64,000 nt of DNA from JADJVL01 sp039812765 (GTDB lineage: Bacteria > Acidobacteriota > Holophagae > Holophagales > Holophagaceae): contig JBDIBF010000003.1 of assembly GCA_039812765.1 (NCBI GenBank), forward strand, positions 1 through 64,000, read 5' to 3'. The notes beneath the pieces are model-generated. The model made no database searches, was not told the origin of the DNA, and worked only from the letters and a program-made list of their open reading frames with translations. Shown here one piece after another: positions 35,167-43,667 of this stretch; positions within the stretch are counted from its first letter, which is position 1, and the number at the start of each line of letters is the position of its first letter. A program made the position numbers and the translations under genes.

Positions 35167-36468
35167 GTGGCCCGCGACCCCATCTGTGCGCCGGCCACGC
35201 CCCTGCTCCCCTCCGCGATCGCGGTGGTGCGGGTCTCCGGCGAGGGCCTCCGCGAGGTCCTGACCCCCCTGCTCGCCGCGCCCCCGCCCCGCCGGGCCAC
35301 CCTCCGCCGGCTCGACTGGGAGGGCTATCGTGAACGCGCCCTGGTGCTGTTCTTCCCGGCCCCGGACAGCTACACCGGGGAGGATGTCGTGGAGTTCCAC
35401 CTCCACGGCAACCCCCTGCTGGTGCGGCGCTTCCTGGAACACCTGGGCACCTTGGGCGTCCGGCTCGCCGAGCCCGGGGAATTCACCCGACGGGCCCTGC
35501 TGCACGGGAAGCAGGGCCTCCTCGAGGCGGAGGCCCTGAGGGACCTGGTCGCGGCCAGCACGGACACCCAGCTCCGACAAGCTCAGGCTCGCGCCGGCGC
35601 CCAGCCCCTCTGGCTCCTGCAGGCGCGGAACCGTCTGGCCCCGTGGCTTGCCCGAGCGGAGGCGGCCGTGGACTACGGCGAAGAGGAGGGCATCGCGCTC
35701 GATCTTGTTGAAATGACAAGAGATCTTCGGACCCTTTCGGAGATGTTCCACATGGAACACCGCCGCGCCTCCGCGGCCCGTTGGCTGCGTGACGGCATCC
35801 GCATCGCCCTGGCCGGGCGTCCGAATGCCGGGAAAAGCACCCTTTTCAACGCCCTGGCGGGCGAGGACCGGGCCATCGTGGCGGATCAGCCCGGCACCAC
35901 TCGGGACGTCCTGGAGGTCCAGGTCGAATGGGCGGGGCTGCCCCTCCGCCTCTTCGACACGGCGGGCCTCCGAGAGACCGGGGATGCCGTGGAGCGGTTG
36001 GGCGTCGCCCGGGTGCAGAGCGTCCTGGCCCAGGCGGACCTCATCCTCCACCTCCTCCCGGCCATGGACGAGGCTCCCGACCCCGCCCTGTCGGCCCGAC
36101 TGGCCCCCTTCCGGGGCAAGGTGCTGGAGGTGCGCACCTTCGCCGACCGGACATCCGGGTCGGGTCTACGCGTCTCTGCGCCCGCGGGGGACCTGGAAGC
36201 CCTGGCCAGGGCGCTCCAATCCCGTTTCCTCGGGGACCTCGCCCCCGACGCCTGTCTCGGAGCCCTGGCCACCGGGCGCCAACGCGCCCTCCTCGAGGCC
36301 TTGGCGGCACAGGCGGACGCGCTGCTCCTCCTTGAGCCCGGCGGCCCCCCGGAGATCTCCGCCAGCCTGCTCCAGGGACTGTGGGGGCTGCTGTTGCGGC
36401 TCACCGGGGAGGATCGGGCAGAGTCCACCCTGGATGAAGTCTTCGGGGGCTTCTGCCTGGGCAAGTAG
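35167..36468 (+). CDS. mnmE: tRNA uridine-34 modification GTPase MnmE
   Basis: A 433-residue GTPase that with MnmG modifies the wobble uridine of several tRNAs. It has an N-terminal formyl-THF-binding domain (SYTGEDVVEFHLHGN, PGEFTRRALLHGK), a helical domain, a G domain with G1 GRPNAGKST (217-225), DQPGTTRD (240-247) and DTAG (264-267), and the C-terminal FCLGK whose Cys is catalytically important. The G4 NKxD motif is not recognisable; the corresponding stretch reads RTFAD (323-327). The start is GTG at 35167. A parS-like sequence is embedded in the coding region at codons 193-198. Confidence 0.93.
   Translation: MARDPICAPATPLLPSAIAVVRVSGEGLREVLTPLLAAPPPRRATLRRLDWEGYRERALVLFFPAPDSYTGEDVVEFHLHGNPLLVRRFLEHLGTLGVRLAEPGEFTRRALLHGKQGLLEAEALRDLVAASTDTQLRQAQARAGAQPLWLLQARNRLAPWLARAEAAVDYGEEEGIALDLVEMTRDLRTLSEMFHMEHRRASAARWLRDGIRIALAGRPNAGKSTLFNALAGEDRAIVADQPGTTRDVLEVQVEWAGLPLRLFDTAGLRETGDAVERLGVARVQSVLAQADLILHLLPAMDEAPDPALSARLAPFRGKVLEVRTFADRTSGSGLRVSAPAGDLEALARALQSRFLGDLAPDACLGALATGRQRALLEALAAQADALLLLEPGGPPEISASLLQGLWGLLLRLTGEDRAESTLDEVFGGFCLGK
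35744..35759. promoter_or_regulatory. parS-like site 2 (within mnmE)
   Basis: TGTTCCACATGGAACA differs from the perfect palindrome TGTTCCACGTGGAACA at one central base. It encodes part of MFHMEH in MnmE and has low GC compared with the codons around it. Confidence 0.65.
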
Positions 36469-36495
36469 ACTGGAGCTTTCCTGGAGCAGCAGCGC

Positions 36496-37953
36496 GTGAA
36501 GCCCGGCTACGAGGCGGTCATCGGACTGGAGGTGCACGTCCAGTTGATGACCCACACCAAGATGTTCTGCGGTTGTCCGAACCGCTACGGGACCCCGCCC
36601 AACAGCCTGACCTGCCCGGTCTGCCTCGGCCTCCCGGGCGCCCTGCCCGTCCTCAACGGGGAGGCGATCCGCATGGGGTTGGCCCTGGGCCTCGCCCTGT
36701 CGGCCCGGATCCCGGCCCGGAGCCCCTTCTACCGCAAGCAGTACTTCTACCCCGACCTCCCGAAGGGCTACCAGATCACCCAGGGACCCGTGGCCCTGGC
36801 CGAGGAGGGCGCACTGGACGTCCCCGGGGATCCTTCGGTACGAGGACGCGAGGGCCCGGTCAGGCTGCGCATCGAGAGGGTGCACCTCGAGGAGGATGCC
36901 GGGAAGAGCCATCACGACCGCTCTGGCAGCCACACGCTGGTGGACCTGAACAGGGCGGGTGTCCCGCTGCTGGAGATCGTGGGGGCTCCGGAGCTGCGCT
37001 CGCCCCGGGAGGCGTCGGAAGCCCTGAAGGCCCTGCACCGCCTGGTGACCTTTCTGGGGATCTGCGACGGGAACCTGGAGGAGGGCTCTCTGCGCTGCGA
37101 TGCGAACGTGTCCGTGCGCCGGGCGGGCGACCCCCGGCTGGGCTCGCGGGTGGAAATCAAGAACCTGAACTCCTTCCGCTTCCTGCGGCAGGCCCTTGAG
37201 CACGAGATCGGCCGGCACGTCGAGATCCTCGAGGCCGGTGGCGAGCCCGAGCTGGAAACCCGGGGCTGGAGCCCGGAGGAGGGCGCCACCCGACCCCGGC
37301 GGTCGAAGGAGGCCGCCATGGACTACCGCTTCTTCCCGGAACCGGACCTGCCGGACCTGGAGATCACCGTCGCCGAGACGGACCGGGTCCGGGACGCGAT
37401 GCCCGAACTGCCCTGGGACCGCGAGCGCCGCCTCCAGGAGGCGCATGGGCTGACGCCCCAGGAGACCGCGACGCTGCTCCAGTCCCCTGCCTTCGCGGAC
37501 GCCTACGAGGCCGCCGCCCTGGCTTCGGGCCACCCCAGGGCCACCGCGAACTGGATGCTCGGCGAGGTGAGCCGCGCCCTCAATGCCCGGGGCTGTGCGT
37601 TCGAGACGCTGGGGCTCGACCCCAGGCACCTGGGCGCCCTCGTCCGGCTCGTGGAGTCGGGGAGGCTGCCCCTGAAGCTCGCCCGGGACGAGGTCTTCCC
37701 CGCCCTTCTGGCGGGGGAGGGTGATCCGGAAACCCTGGTCGCGACCCGGGGGCTGGTCCAGATCTCCGACCGGGGTGCGGTGGAGGCCCTCGTGCGGGAA
37801 GTCCTCTCCGCGAACCCGGGGCCGGCGGCCCAATGGCGCGGCGGGAACCCCAAGCTCCGCGGCTTCCTGGTCGGGCTGGTCATGAAAGCCGGCCGGGGCC
37901 GGCTCGATCCGAACGTGGTCAACGAGGTGATGGATGACGTCTCCGCTGAATGA
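36496..37953 (+). CDS. gatB: Asp-tRNA(Asn)/Glu-tRNA(Gln) amidotransferase subunit B
   Basis: A 485-residue subunit that binds misacylated tRNA and activates its side chain. The N-terminal GLEVHVQL (10-17) and zinc site C25, C27, C40, C43 (FCGCP...CPVC) are present, then YFYPDLPKGYQITQ, EEDAGKS, DLNRAGVPLLEIV and MDYRFFPEPDLP. The C-terminal YqeY-like domain contains GNPKLRGFLVGLVMKA. The start is GTG at 36496. The presence of gatB implies indirect Asn or Gln charging; gatA and gatC are elsewhere. Confidence 0.97.
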   Translation: MKPGYEAVIGLEVHVQLMTHTKMFCGCPNRYGTPPNSLTCPVCLGLPGALPVLNGEAIRMGLALGLALSARIPARSPFYRKQYFYPDLPKGYQITQGPVALAEEGALDVPGDPSVRGREGPVRLRIERVHLEEDAGKSHHDRSGSHTLVDLNRAGVPLLEIVGAPELRSPREASEALKALHRLVTFLGICDGNLEEGSLRCDANVSVRRAGDPRLGSRVEIKNLNSFRFLRQALEHEIGRHVEILEAGGEPELETRGWSPEEGATRPRRSKEAAMDYRFFPEPDLPDLEITVAETDRVRDAMPELPWDRERRLQEAHGLTPQETATLLQSPAFADAYEAAALASGHPRATANWMLGEVSRALNARGCAFETLGLDPRHLGALVRLVESGRLPLKLARDEVFPALLAGEGDPETLVATRGLVQISDRGAVEALVREVLSANPGPAAQWRGGNPKLRGFLVGLVMKAGRGRLDPNVVNEVMDDVSAE

Positions 37954-38242
37954 ATCCGGTGGAACCCCGGAGCCGGAACAGGACCCCGCGACCGGGCCCC
38001 TGGAAGGGCCGCCGGTCCAGGACACCTTCAGGAGGGTCTACTTCGGCCAGCTCAGCGACCCCCTCATCCCGGAACCGCGCGTCCCCGTGGAGACTCCGGA
38101 AGACGAACTCACGCGGGCCGCCTTCGCCGACCCCGACGCCCTCAAAGGAGAGGTCGTGGATGGCGGGCCTACGCCCTGGCGCTGGGTCTTCCTGCTGCTG
38201 CTCGCGGTGGCGGCACTCGCCATCATTTTCTGGAAGCGTTGA
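37934..38242 (+). CDS. Small C-tail-anchored membrane protein, unknown
   Basis: A 102-residue protein overlapping the end of gatB by 20 bp. The first ~80 residues are acidic and Pro-rich (PEPEQDPATGP, VPVETPEDEL) without recognisable motifs. A single hydrophobic helix WVFLLLLAVAALAIIFW ends in KR, giving a tail-anchored topology with the acidic part in the cytoplasm. The overlap suggests real translation coupled to gatB. Confidence 0.6.
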   Translation: MTSPLNESGGTPEPEQDPATGPLEGPPVQDTFRRVYFGQLSDPLIPEPRVPVETPEDELTRAAFADPDALKGEVVDGGPTPWRWVFLLLLAVAALAIIFWKR

Positions 38243-38303
38243 CACCCCGTCGCCCGGACCCCCGGCTGGTCAGCCCTGGGCTATCCTGGCCCCGGAGCCA
38301 GCC

Positions 38304-39500
38304 ATGAGCGGACGAGCCTGGGGACCCACGACCACCGCCATCCACGGGGGCAAGCAGCACAATCCCACCCGTGCGGTGACGACGCCGATCTTCCAGACCG
38401 CCGTGTTCGAGCTGCAGGCCAACGCCGAGGGCGCCGAATTTGCGGCCGCGGTGGAGCCGCCCCACTTCTACACGCGCTGGGGCAACCCCAACTTCTCAGA
38501 AGCAGAAACGGTGCTGGCCGCGCTGGAGGGCGCCGAGCGCGCGCTGGTCACGAGTTCCGGGATGTCGGCCTTCGCCCTCGTGCTGGAGGCCCTGCTCCCC
38601 CCTGGGGGCCATGTCGTCGCTCCCGCCGCGATCTATCTCGGCACCGAACAGCTGCTCAGGCGCTGGGAGGCCGGCCGAGGCGCGCGGGTCACCTGGATCC
38701 AGGACGCCATGGACCCCACGGAATGGGAACGCGCCCTGCGCCCGGAGACGGCCCTGATCTGGCTGGAAACCCCATCCAACCCCACCCTCGCGATCACGGA
38801 CTTGCAGGCCATCGCGGCCCTGGGCCGAAGCCGGGGTGTCCGCACCGTGGCGGACAACACCTTCGCCACCCCCATCTTCACGCGGCCCCTCGATCTGGGC
38901 ATCGACCTGAGCGTCTCCAGCGCGACGAAGTATCTTGGCGGCCACTCCGACCTGACGGCGGGGGTGATCGCGGGCGGGGAGGCCGATGTGGTGGCCTGCT
39001 GGCAGGCCGCCAAGGTCACGGGACCCACCCTGGATCCCATGGCCGCGTGGCTTCTGCATCGGGGCTTGAAGACCCTGGCCCTGAGGGTCCGGAGAGCCGC
39101 GGACAACGCCCAGAGCCTCGCAAGCTGGCTGACCTGGCAGTCCCAGGTCGTCCGGGTGGACTATCCCGGCCTGGCTTCGCATCCCGGCCACCGTGTGGCG
39201 GCCCGGCAGATGCGGGAAGGGTTCGGGGCCATGCTGAGCTTCGAGCTGGCCGGCGGGCTCGAGGCGGGCCGCCGGTTCTGCGAGGCCCTCGAGGTGGTCA
39301 CCCGGGGCGTCTCCCTCGGCGGCGTGGAGAGCCTGATCCAGCACCCCGCCTCCATGAGCCATCTCCGCACGGACCCGGAGACCAAGCGCAGGCTGGGGAT
39401 CACGGATGGCCTCCTTCGACTGTCCGTCGGCATCGAGGACGAGCCGGACCTCCTGGCAGACCTGGAGCGGGGCTTCGAGGCCGCGTCCTGGAGGGCCTGA
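38304..39500 (+). CDS. Cys/Met metabolism PLP-dependent enzyme
   Basis: A 398-residue member of the cystathionine gamma-synthase/gamma-lyase/sulfhydrylase family. Signature elements: TTAIHGGK near the N-terminus, YTRWGNPNFS (56-65) for the phosphate contact from the neighbouring subunit, SSGMSAF, WLETPSNPTL, ADNTFATP, and the PLP-lysine motif SVSSATKYLGGHSD with K209, then GVSLGGVESLIQHPASMSH. It could be MetB, MetC, MetZ or MegL; sequence alone does not decide. The ThiS-like gene starting 3 bp after its stop suggests a link to sulfur transfer, as in ThiS/MoaD-dependent amino-acid pathways. CGGAG precedes the ATG at 8 bases. Confidence 0.9.
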   Translation: MSGRAWGPTTTAIHGGKQHNPTRAVTTPIFQTAVFELQANAEGAEFAAAVEPPHFYTRWGNPNFSEAETVLAALEGAERALVTSSGMSAFALVLEALLPPGGHVVAPAAIYLGTEQLLRRWEAGRGARVTWIQDAMDPTEWERALRPETALIWLETPSNPTLAITDLQAIAALGRSRGVRTVADNTFATPIFTRPLDLGIDLSVSSATKYLGGHSDLTAGVIAGGEADVVACWQAAKVTGPTLDPMAAWLLHRGLKTLALRVRRAADNAQSLASWLTWQSQVVRVDYPGLASHPGHRVAARQMREGFGAMLSFELAGGLEAGRRFCEALEVVTRGVSLGGVESLIQHPASMSHLRTDPETKRRLGITDGLLRLSVGIEDEPDLLADLERGFEAASWRA

Positions 39501-39503
39501 GCC

Positions 39504-39704
39504 GTGCGGCTCTGGATCAACGGCGCCGAGCGGGAGACGCCCTCCCTGGAGACCGTCGCGGACCTGGCCCGGTGGCTGGACTTGCCGGCCTACGGAAGCG
39601 CAGTGGAACGGAACGGCGTCGTGGTTCCCCGTCGGGATCAGGCGGCCACCCGCTTGCACGAGGGGGACCGCCTGGAGGTCGTCCGGCTGGTCGGAGGGGG
39701 CTGA
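39504..39704 (+). CDS. thiS: ThiS-like sulfur carrier protein
   Basis: A 66-residue beta-grasp protein that ends in VGGG, giving the C-terminal Gly-Gly needed for adenylation and thiocarboxylate formation. It has the ThiS pattern: an N-terminal INGAERE strand, VADLARWLDLP helix, AVERNGVVVPR and HEGDRLEVVRLVGGG. No thiF, thiG or other thiamine gene is nearby; the immediate upstream neighbour is a Cys/Met PLP enzyme, so the carrier might supply sulfur to another pathway. The GTG start at 39504 follows the upstream stop by 3 bp. Confidence 0.85.
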   Translation: MRLWINGAERETPSLETVADLARWLDLPAYGSAVERNGVVVPRRDQAATRLHEGDRLEVVRLVGGG

Positions 39705-39705
39705 G

Positions 39706-41433
39706 CTACTGCACGCTCAGGCTGTAGCCCGCGGCGGCGGCGGCGGTGGTGTTGCCGGCCCGGACCCGGACCGCATAGACCCCCGCCGGCAGGCCGGTGA
39801 GGGTGAAGGTGCGGGAGGAGGGGGTCCCGCTGGTGCTGCCTCCCCAGACACCGCCGGGGCCCAGGAGTTCCACCCAGAGGTCCTGCCCGGAGGTCGGCGT
39901 CACGGTGATGGTCCGGTTGCCGCTGGTGGGCTGGGAGAATCGCCAGGCCTGGGACTGGTTCCGGTCGTAGTAGCGGTTCTGGCTGGCGGCGTAGGTCTGC
40001 ACGGTTCCCGTGACGGTGAAGGGGGCGCTGGGCTGGGTCTGCCAGAGGGCGGTCCCTGCGAAGTAGCCAGCCGTGGGCTCGGGGATGCCCTCCTTCGCCA
40101 ATTCCATGACGACATTGGACCAAGCACTGGTATTTCTTGATTTAACGCCAAGAAGATAGCTCGGGAAACAGCCCAGGGTGGCACCGTTGTATTCCCCCGT
40201 GCCGTCCGTCAGCGAGGCGGAGGAACGGATGGCGGACCAGAGGCTGGAGAGGCCCGAGGACCCGCCTCCGAGGGTGTTCTTCCAGATTCCCCAGAGGCTG
40301 ATGGCCACCGACCCGCGGTTGAACTCGGAGCGCTCCCCGCTGGCGATCTGGTCGTGCCGGGAGAGGTCGAAGGTGTCCACCTGGAATGCGCTGTTGCCGT
40401 CCCGATAGCTGTCGAGCAGGAGGGGGGAGTTCTGGACCGCGGCGGCGAGGAAGTCCGCGAAGCCGGTCTGGAAGGCCAGGGTGCTCTCGCTCTGGCGGTA
40501 ACGTGAGGCGAAGACGTCGTCGTTGTCCCGCCGCAGGAGGCTGAGGAAGCTGCTGCCGTCCTCCTTCAGGGAGTAGTCCGCGAAGAGCAGGTGGGAGAAC
40601 GTTTCCAGCAGGGCCCCGTCGTCCCACTCATCGGTCTCGGTGAAGGCCCCGCCATTCTCCAGGCCGTAGACCGAGGAGGTGAAGATGGCGCGGTTGGTGG
40701 AGGAGAGCCGGGCGATGCTGCCGTTGGAGTAGAAGAGGGCCCGAGGGTAGAAGCGGTCCTGGTCCGCGGGATTCGAACTGGTGCTCCAGTAGCAGTGGAG
40801 GTTGGGAAGTCGCAGGGAGGGCTCGAGCTCCCTGACCTTCAGGCCCAGGGCCACCATCTGGTCCGAGATGTTGAAGGCGCCGGCGATCCGGTTGGAGACG
40901 TTGGCGGTCACGGTGAGCGTGCCGGAGGCGTTCACAGTGATCGGATCGCTCGAGACGGCCCAGTCCTGGGATCCCGAGAAGTAGCTGACCTGCTGGTCGC
41001 CGCCCAGCCCGGAAGGTGGAGCCGGGAGGTTGATCACGCTGCCCCGCTGGAAGAAGCCGGAACCTGAAGCGACCGGGACCTGGAAGGACGCCACGGCCCT
41101 GGCGTAGAGTCGGGTCCCGTTGGTGACGTCCGCGACCACCCGGCCCTGCTCGTCGGCGAAAGCGCTGGCCAGGAGGCTGTCGTTCGAGGCCTGCCGGATC
41201 TCGATGAGCTGGTAGCGCGCGGGTTTGACCGTGGTCCCCGAGAGGAGACCCGAAGGTGTCAGGGTCCGCTTCTCGAACTGGGCCTGGAACGTGACCCGGC
41301 TGGTTCCGGATGCGGGACCACCGCCCCCGTCCACCACGGAGACGCCGCCGCTCCCCCCGACGCACCCCACCAGGAAGGCCGCCGCGGTGGCCACCAGCCA
41401 TCCCCGGAGCTTGACCATCATCGGCATGGACAT
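39706..41433 (-). CDS. Secreted lipoprotein with C-terminal PPC-like domain
   Basis: A 575-residue surface or periplasmic protein of unknown function. It has a lipobox (FLVGC, about residue 24) and Gly/Ser-rich linker, an N-terminal beta region, a central helical part rich in aromatic residues (residues ~260-440), and a C-terminal beta sandwich (~490-575; AWRFSQPTSGNRTITVTP, DLWVELLGPGG, LPAGVYAVRVRAG) like the bacterial pre-peptidase C-terminal domain. No protease motif such as HExxH was seen. ATG 41433 starts the signal peptide. It converges on thiS with one base between the stops. Confidence 0.7.
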   Translation of the reverse strand: MSMPMMVKLRGWLVATAAAFLVGCVGGSGGVSVVDGGGGPASGTSRVTFQAQFEKRTLTPSGLLSGTTVKPARYQLIEIRQASNDSLLASAFADEQGRVVADVTNGTRLYARAVASFQVPVASGSGFFQRGSVINLPAPPSGLGGDQQVSYFSGSQDWAVSSDPITVNASGTLTVTANVSNRIAGAFNISDQMVALGLKVRELEPSLRLPNLHCYWSTSSNPADQDRFYPRALFYSNGSIARLSSTNRAIFTSSVYGLENGGAFTETDEWDDGALLETFSHLLFADYSLKEDGSSFLSLLRRDNDDVFASRYRQSESTLAFQTGFADFLAAAVQNSPLLLDSYRDGNSAFQVDTFDLSRHDQIASGERSEFNRGSVAISLWGIWKNTLGGGSSGLSSLWSAIRSSASLTDGTGEYNGATLGCFPSYLLGVKSRNTSAWSNVVMELAKEGIPEPTAGYFAGTALWQTQPSAPFTVTGTVQTYAASQNRYYDRNQSQAWRFSQPTSGNRTITVTPTSGQDLWVELLGPGGVWGGSTSGTPSSRTFTLTGLPAGVYAVRVRAGNTTAAAAAGYSLSVQ

Positions 41434-41452
41434 GGGATCCCTTTCTCTGGTT

Positions 41453-42616
41453 TCAAGGTGTCCCTTTGTCAACAGACGTGCCAAAAGGTTCCCGCCAGAC
41501 GGTCCAGGTTCCCGTGGGCCAGGGGGCCTGGACGTGAGCCTTCCAGGATTTGGGCGGGAAAAGGGCCACGGGCGCACCCCCCGCCGGTGCGGCGGAGCGG
41601 AATTCGTGAAATTCATCCACGAGCCGTTGGCGCATGAAGGCCTGGGCGAGGGTGGGCCCGCCCTCCACCAGCACCCGGTCCGCGCCGCGGCTGGCCAATT
41701 CGTGCAACAGGTGTCGCAGGCTGCATCCAAGCCCGTCCTCGGCCGGGGGCAGCCTGAGGTCCTCGACGCCGGGCAGGGCCTCGGGTTCCCCGAGGACCAC
41801 CCGCAAGACCGGCTGCCCTTCCGCGGGGCGCCAGACCTTTCGTGTGGGAGGCAGGGTGGCGGCGCTGTCGAGGACGACGCGCAGGAAGGTCCGGTGGGGG
41901 GGAGGGGACACGATCCAGCGGTCGGTGAGACACGGATCGTCCGCCGCCACGGTGCCGCGTCCCGCCAGGATGGCCCGGCTCGCACGTCGGAGGGCATGCG
42001 CGAGCGCCTGGATGGGCTCCGGGGTCACGGCGGTCCGGAGACCGGCGGGTCCCGCCGCGCCATCCGAGCCCAGGGCGACCTTGAGGGCCACCCAGGGCAG
42101 CCCGGTCCGGATGAACTTGAAGAAGGGCGCATGGAACCGCGCGCAGTCGCTCCAGAGCACGTTCTCGACGACCTGCACGCCGTGGGAGGCGAGGATGGCC
42201 ACGCCCCCCCCGTCGACCCTGGGATTGGGATCCCGGACACCGATGACGACGCGGGCGACCTTGGCCTTGAGCAGAGCATCCGTGCACGGAGGCGTGCGAC
42301 CGTGGTAGCAGCAGGGCTCCAAAGTGACATAGGCCGTGGACCCCGCAACGTCCTCGCCCCGGGCCTCAGCCGCTCGAAGGGCCATGATCTCGCCGTGGGG
42401 CGCTCCCGCCTGGGTATGCACCCCGGCTCCGATCACCCGCCCGGCCTTGACCAGCACGCAGCCTACCGGGGGGTTGGGATTGGAGAGGCCGACGCCCTTC
42501 ACGGCCTCTCGGAGGGCCAGCGCCATGAAAGCCCGGTCGCCCTGGAAGGCCTCCGGATCCGGCCAGGGACCTCCGGTGGCGAGGTCCCAGGCCAGGGCGG
42601 CGTCCAGTTCACGCAT
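41453..42616 (-). CDS. ribD: Bifunctional riboflavin deaminase/reductase
   Basis: Performs the second and third steps of riboflavin synthesis. The 387-residue protein joins a zinc deaminase domain (to about 165) and a reductase domain. The zinc site is PHGEIMAL (H74, E76) with EPCCYHGRTPPC (C102, C111). The deaminase motif usually reads HAE and here is HGE. The reductase half has ILAGRGTVAADDP and LVEGGPTLAQAF. ATG 42616 overlaps the ftsY stop by 8 bp. Other rib genes are not in the window. Confidence 0.94.
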   Translation of the reverse strand: MRELDAALAWDLATGGPWPDPEAFQGDRAFMALALREAVKGVGLSNPNPPVGCVLVKAGRVIGAGVHTQAGAPHGEIMALRAAEARGEDVAGSTAYVTLEPCCYHGRTPPCTDALLKAKVARVVIGVRDPNPRVDGGGVAILASHGVQVVENVLWSDCARFHAPFFKFIRTGLPWVALKVALGSDGAAGPAGLRTAVTPEPIQALAHALRRASRAILAGRGTVAADDPCLTDRWIVSPPPHRTFLRVVLDSAATLPPTRKVWRPAEGQPVLRVVLGEPEALPGVEDLRLPPAEDGLGCSLRHLLHELASRGADRVLVEGGPTLAQAFMRQRLVDEFHEFRSAAPAGGAPVALFPPKSWKAHVQAPWPTGTWTVWREPFGTSVDKGTP

Positions 42617-43520
42617 CCAGGAGTCCGCCCACGAAGGCCTCGGGATCGAAGGGCACCAGGTCATCCACTCCTTCACCCACGCCAACGAAGGCGATGGGCA
42701 CCTTCAGGCGCTCCAGGATGGGGACCACCACACCGCCCTTGGCGCTGCCGTCGAGCTTGGTGAGCACCAGGTCGGTGACACCGGCCACCTGCCCGAAGAC
42801 CTCCGCCTGCTTCAGGCCGTTCTGCCCGGTGGTGGCGTCGAGGACCAGCAGCACCCGATGCGGCGCGTCGGGAAGGACCTTCCGCAGGCTGCGCCGGATC
42901 TTGTCCAGCTCCTTCATCAGATGGTCCTTGGTGTGCAACCGGCCGGCGGTGTCGATGAGCACCCAGGGGACCCGGCGGGCCTTGGCGCGGGTGGCCCCGT
43001 CGAAGGCGATGGCCGCGGGATCGCCGCCCATCTGGTTCCGCACCACCTCGACACCGGCCCGGTGGCCCCAATGCTCGAGCTGCTCGATGGCCGCGGCCCT
43101 GAATGTGTCGCCCGCCACTACCACGACCTCCGCCCCACCCTGCTTGAGGCGGGAGGCGAGCTTGCCGAGGGTGGTGGTCTTGCCGACCCCATTCACCCCC
43201 ACCAGGAGCACCACCTGGGTCCCGGCAGCTTCAAAAGGCTGTGCCGGGAAGCCCCGCACGATCTGCAGCAGCTCGTCCCGGAGGATGGCCTTGGGATCCA
43301 CCTCCCCGCTGCGCTTGAGTTCGTGGCGCAGGCGGGACATGAGGCGCTCCACCGCGTGGATGCCCAGGTCGGCCTGGAGCAGCAGGTCCTCCAGCTCCTG
43401 GAGCTGATCCTCATCCAGGCGGCGGAGCCCCAGCAGGTGGCCGAGGGGCCGCAGCACCGCGTCCTGGGTGCGTTTCAGACCCTGCTTGAACTTGTCGAGA
43501 AGCCCCCCGAGGAGCGCCAT
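42609..43520 (-). CDS. ftsY: Signal recognition particle receptor FtsY
   Basis: A 303-residue SRP GTPase. It has a short N-terminus without the long acidic A domain, the helical N domain, then G1 GVNGVGKTTT (108-117), DTFRAAAIEQL, DTAGRL, TKLDGSAKGG and the C-terminal FVGVGEGVDDLVPF. It docks SRP-ribosome complexes to the membrane. It is the first gene of a pair with ribD. The stop of lon's neighbour and a parS-like site lie in the 147-bp gap upstream. Confidence 0.96.
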   Translation of the reverse strand: MALLGGLLDKFKQGLKRTQDAVLRPLGHLLGLRRLDEDQLQELEDLLLQADLGIHAVERLMSRLRHELKRSGEVDPKAILRDELLQIVRGFPAQPFEAAGTQVVLLVGVNGVGKTTTLGKLASRLKQGGAEVVVVAGDTFRAAAIEQLEHWGHRAGVEVVRNQMGGDPAAIAFDGATRAKARRVPWVLIDTAGRLHTKDHLMKELDKIRRSLRKVLPDAPHRVLLVLDATTGQNGLKQAEVFGQVAGVTDLVLTKLDGSAKGGVVVPILERLKVPIAFVGVGEGVDDLVPFDPEAFVGGLLDA

Positions 43521-43612
43521 CGGACCTCGCTGTCGAAAGAACCGGGAAGCCCTAGTTTCACAGGCTTTCTTGGGATTGGGCCCGGGAATTTCACGATCCC
43601 AGCCCCCGGAAG

Positions 43613-43628
43613 GGTTCCACGTGGAACC
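43613..43628. promoter_or_regulatory. parS-like site 3 (lon-ftsY gap), perfect palindrome
   Basis: GGTTCCACGTGGAACC is a fully symmetric 16-mer whose inner 14 bases match the core shared by the other two sites. It lies 92 bp upstream of ftsY and 39 bp from the lon stop. Confidence 0.7.
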
Positions 43629-43667
43629 AACTTGGATTTCAACAAATATTTGGGTTTGCGGAAACCA

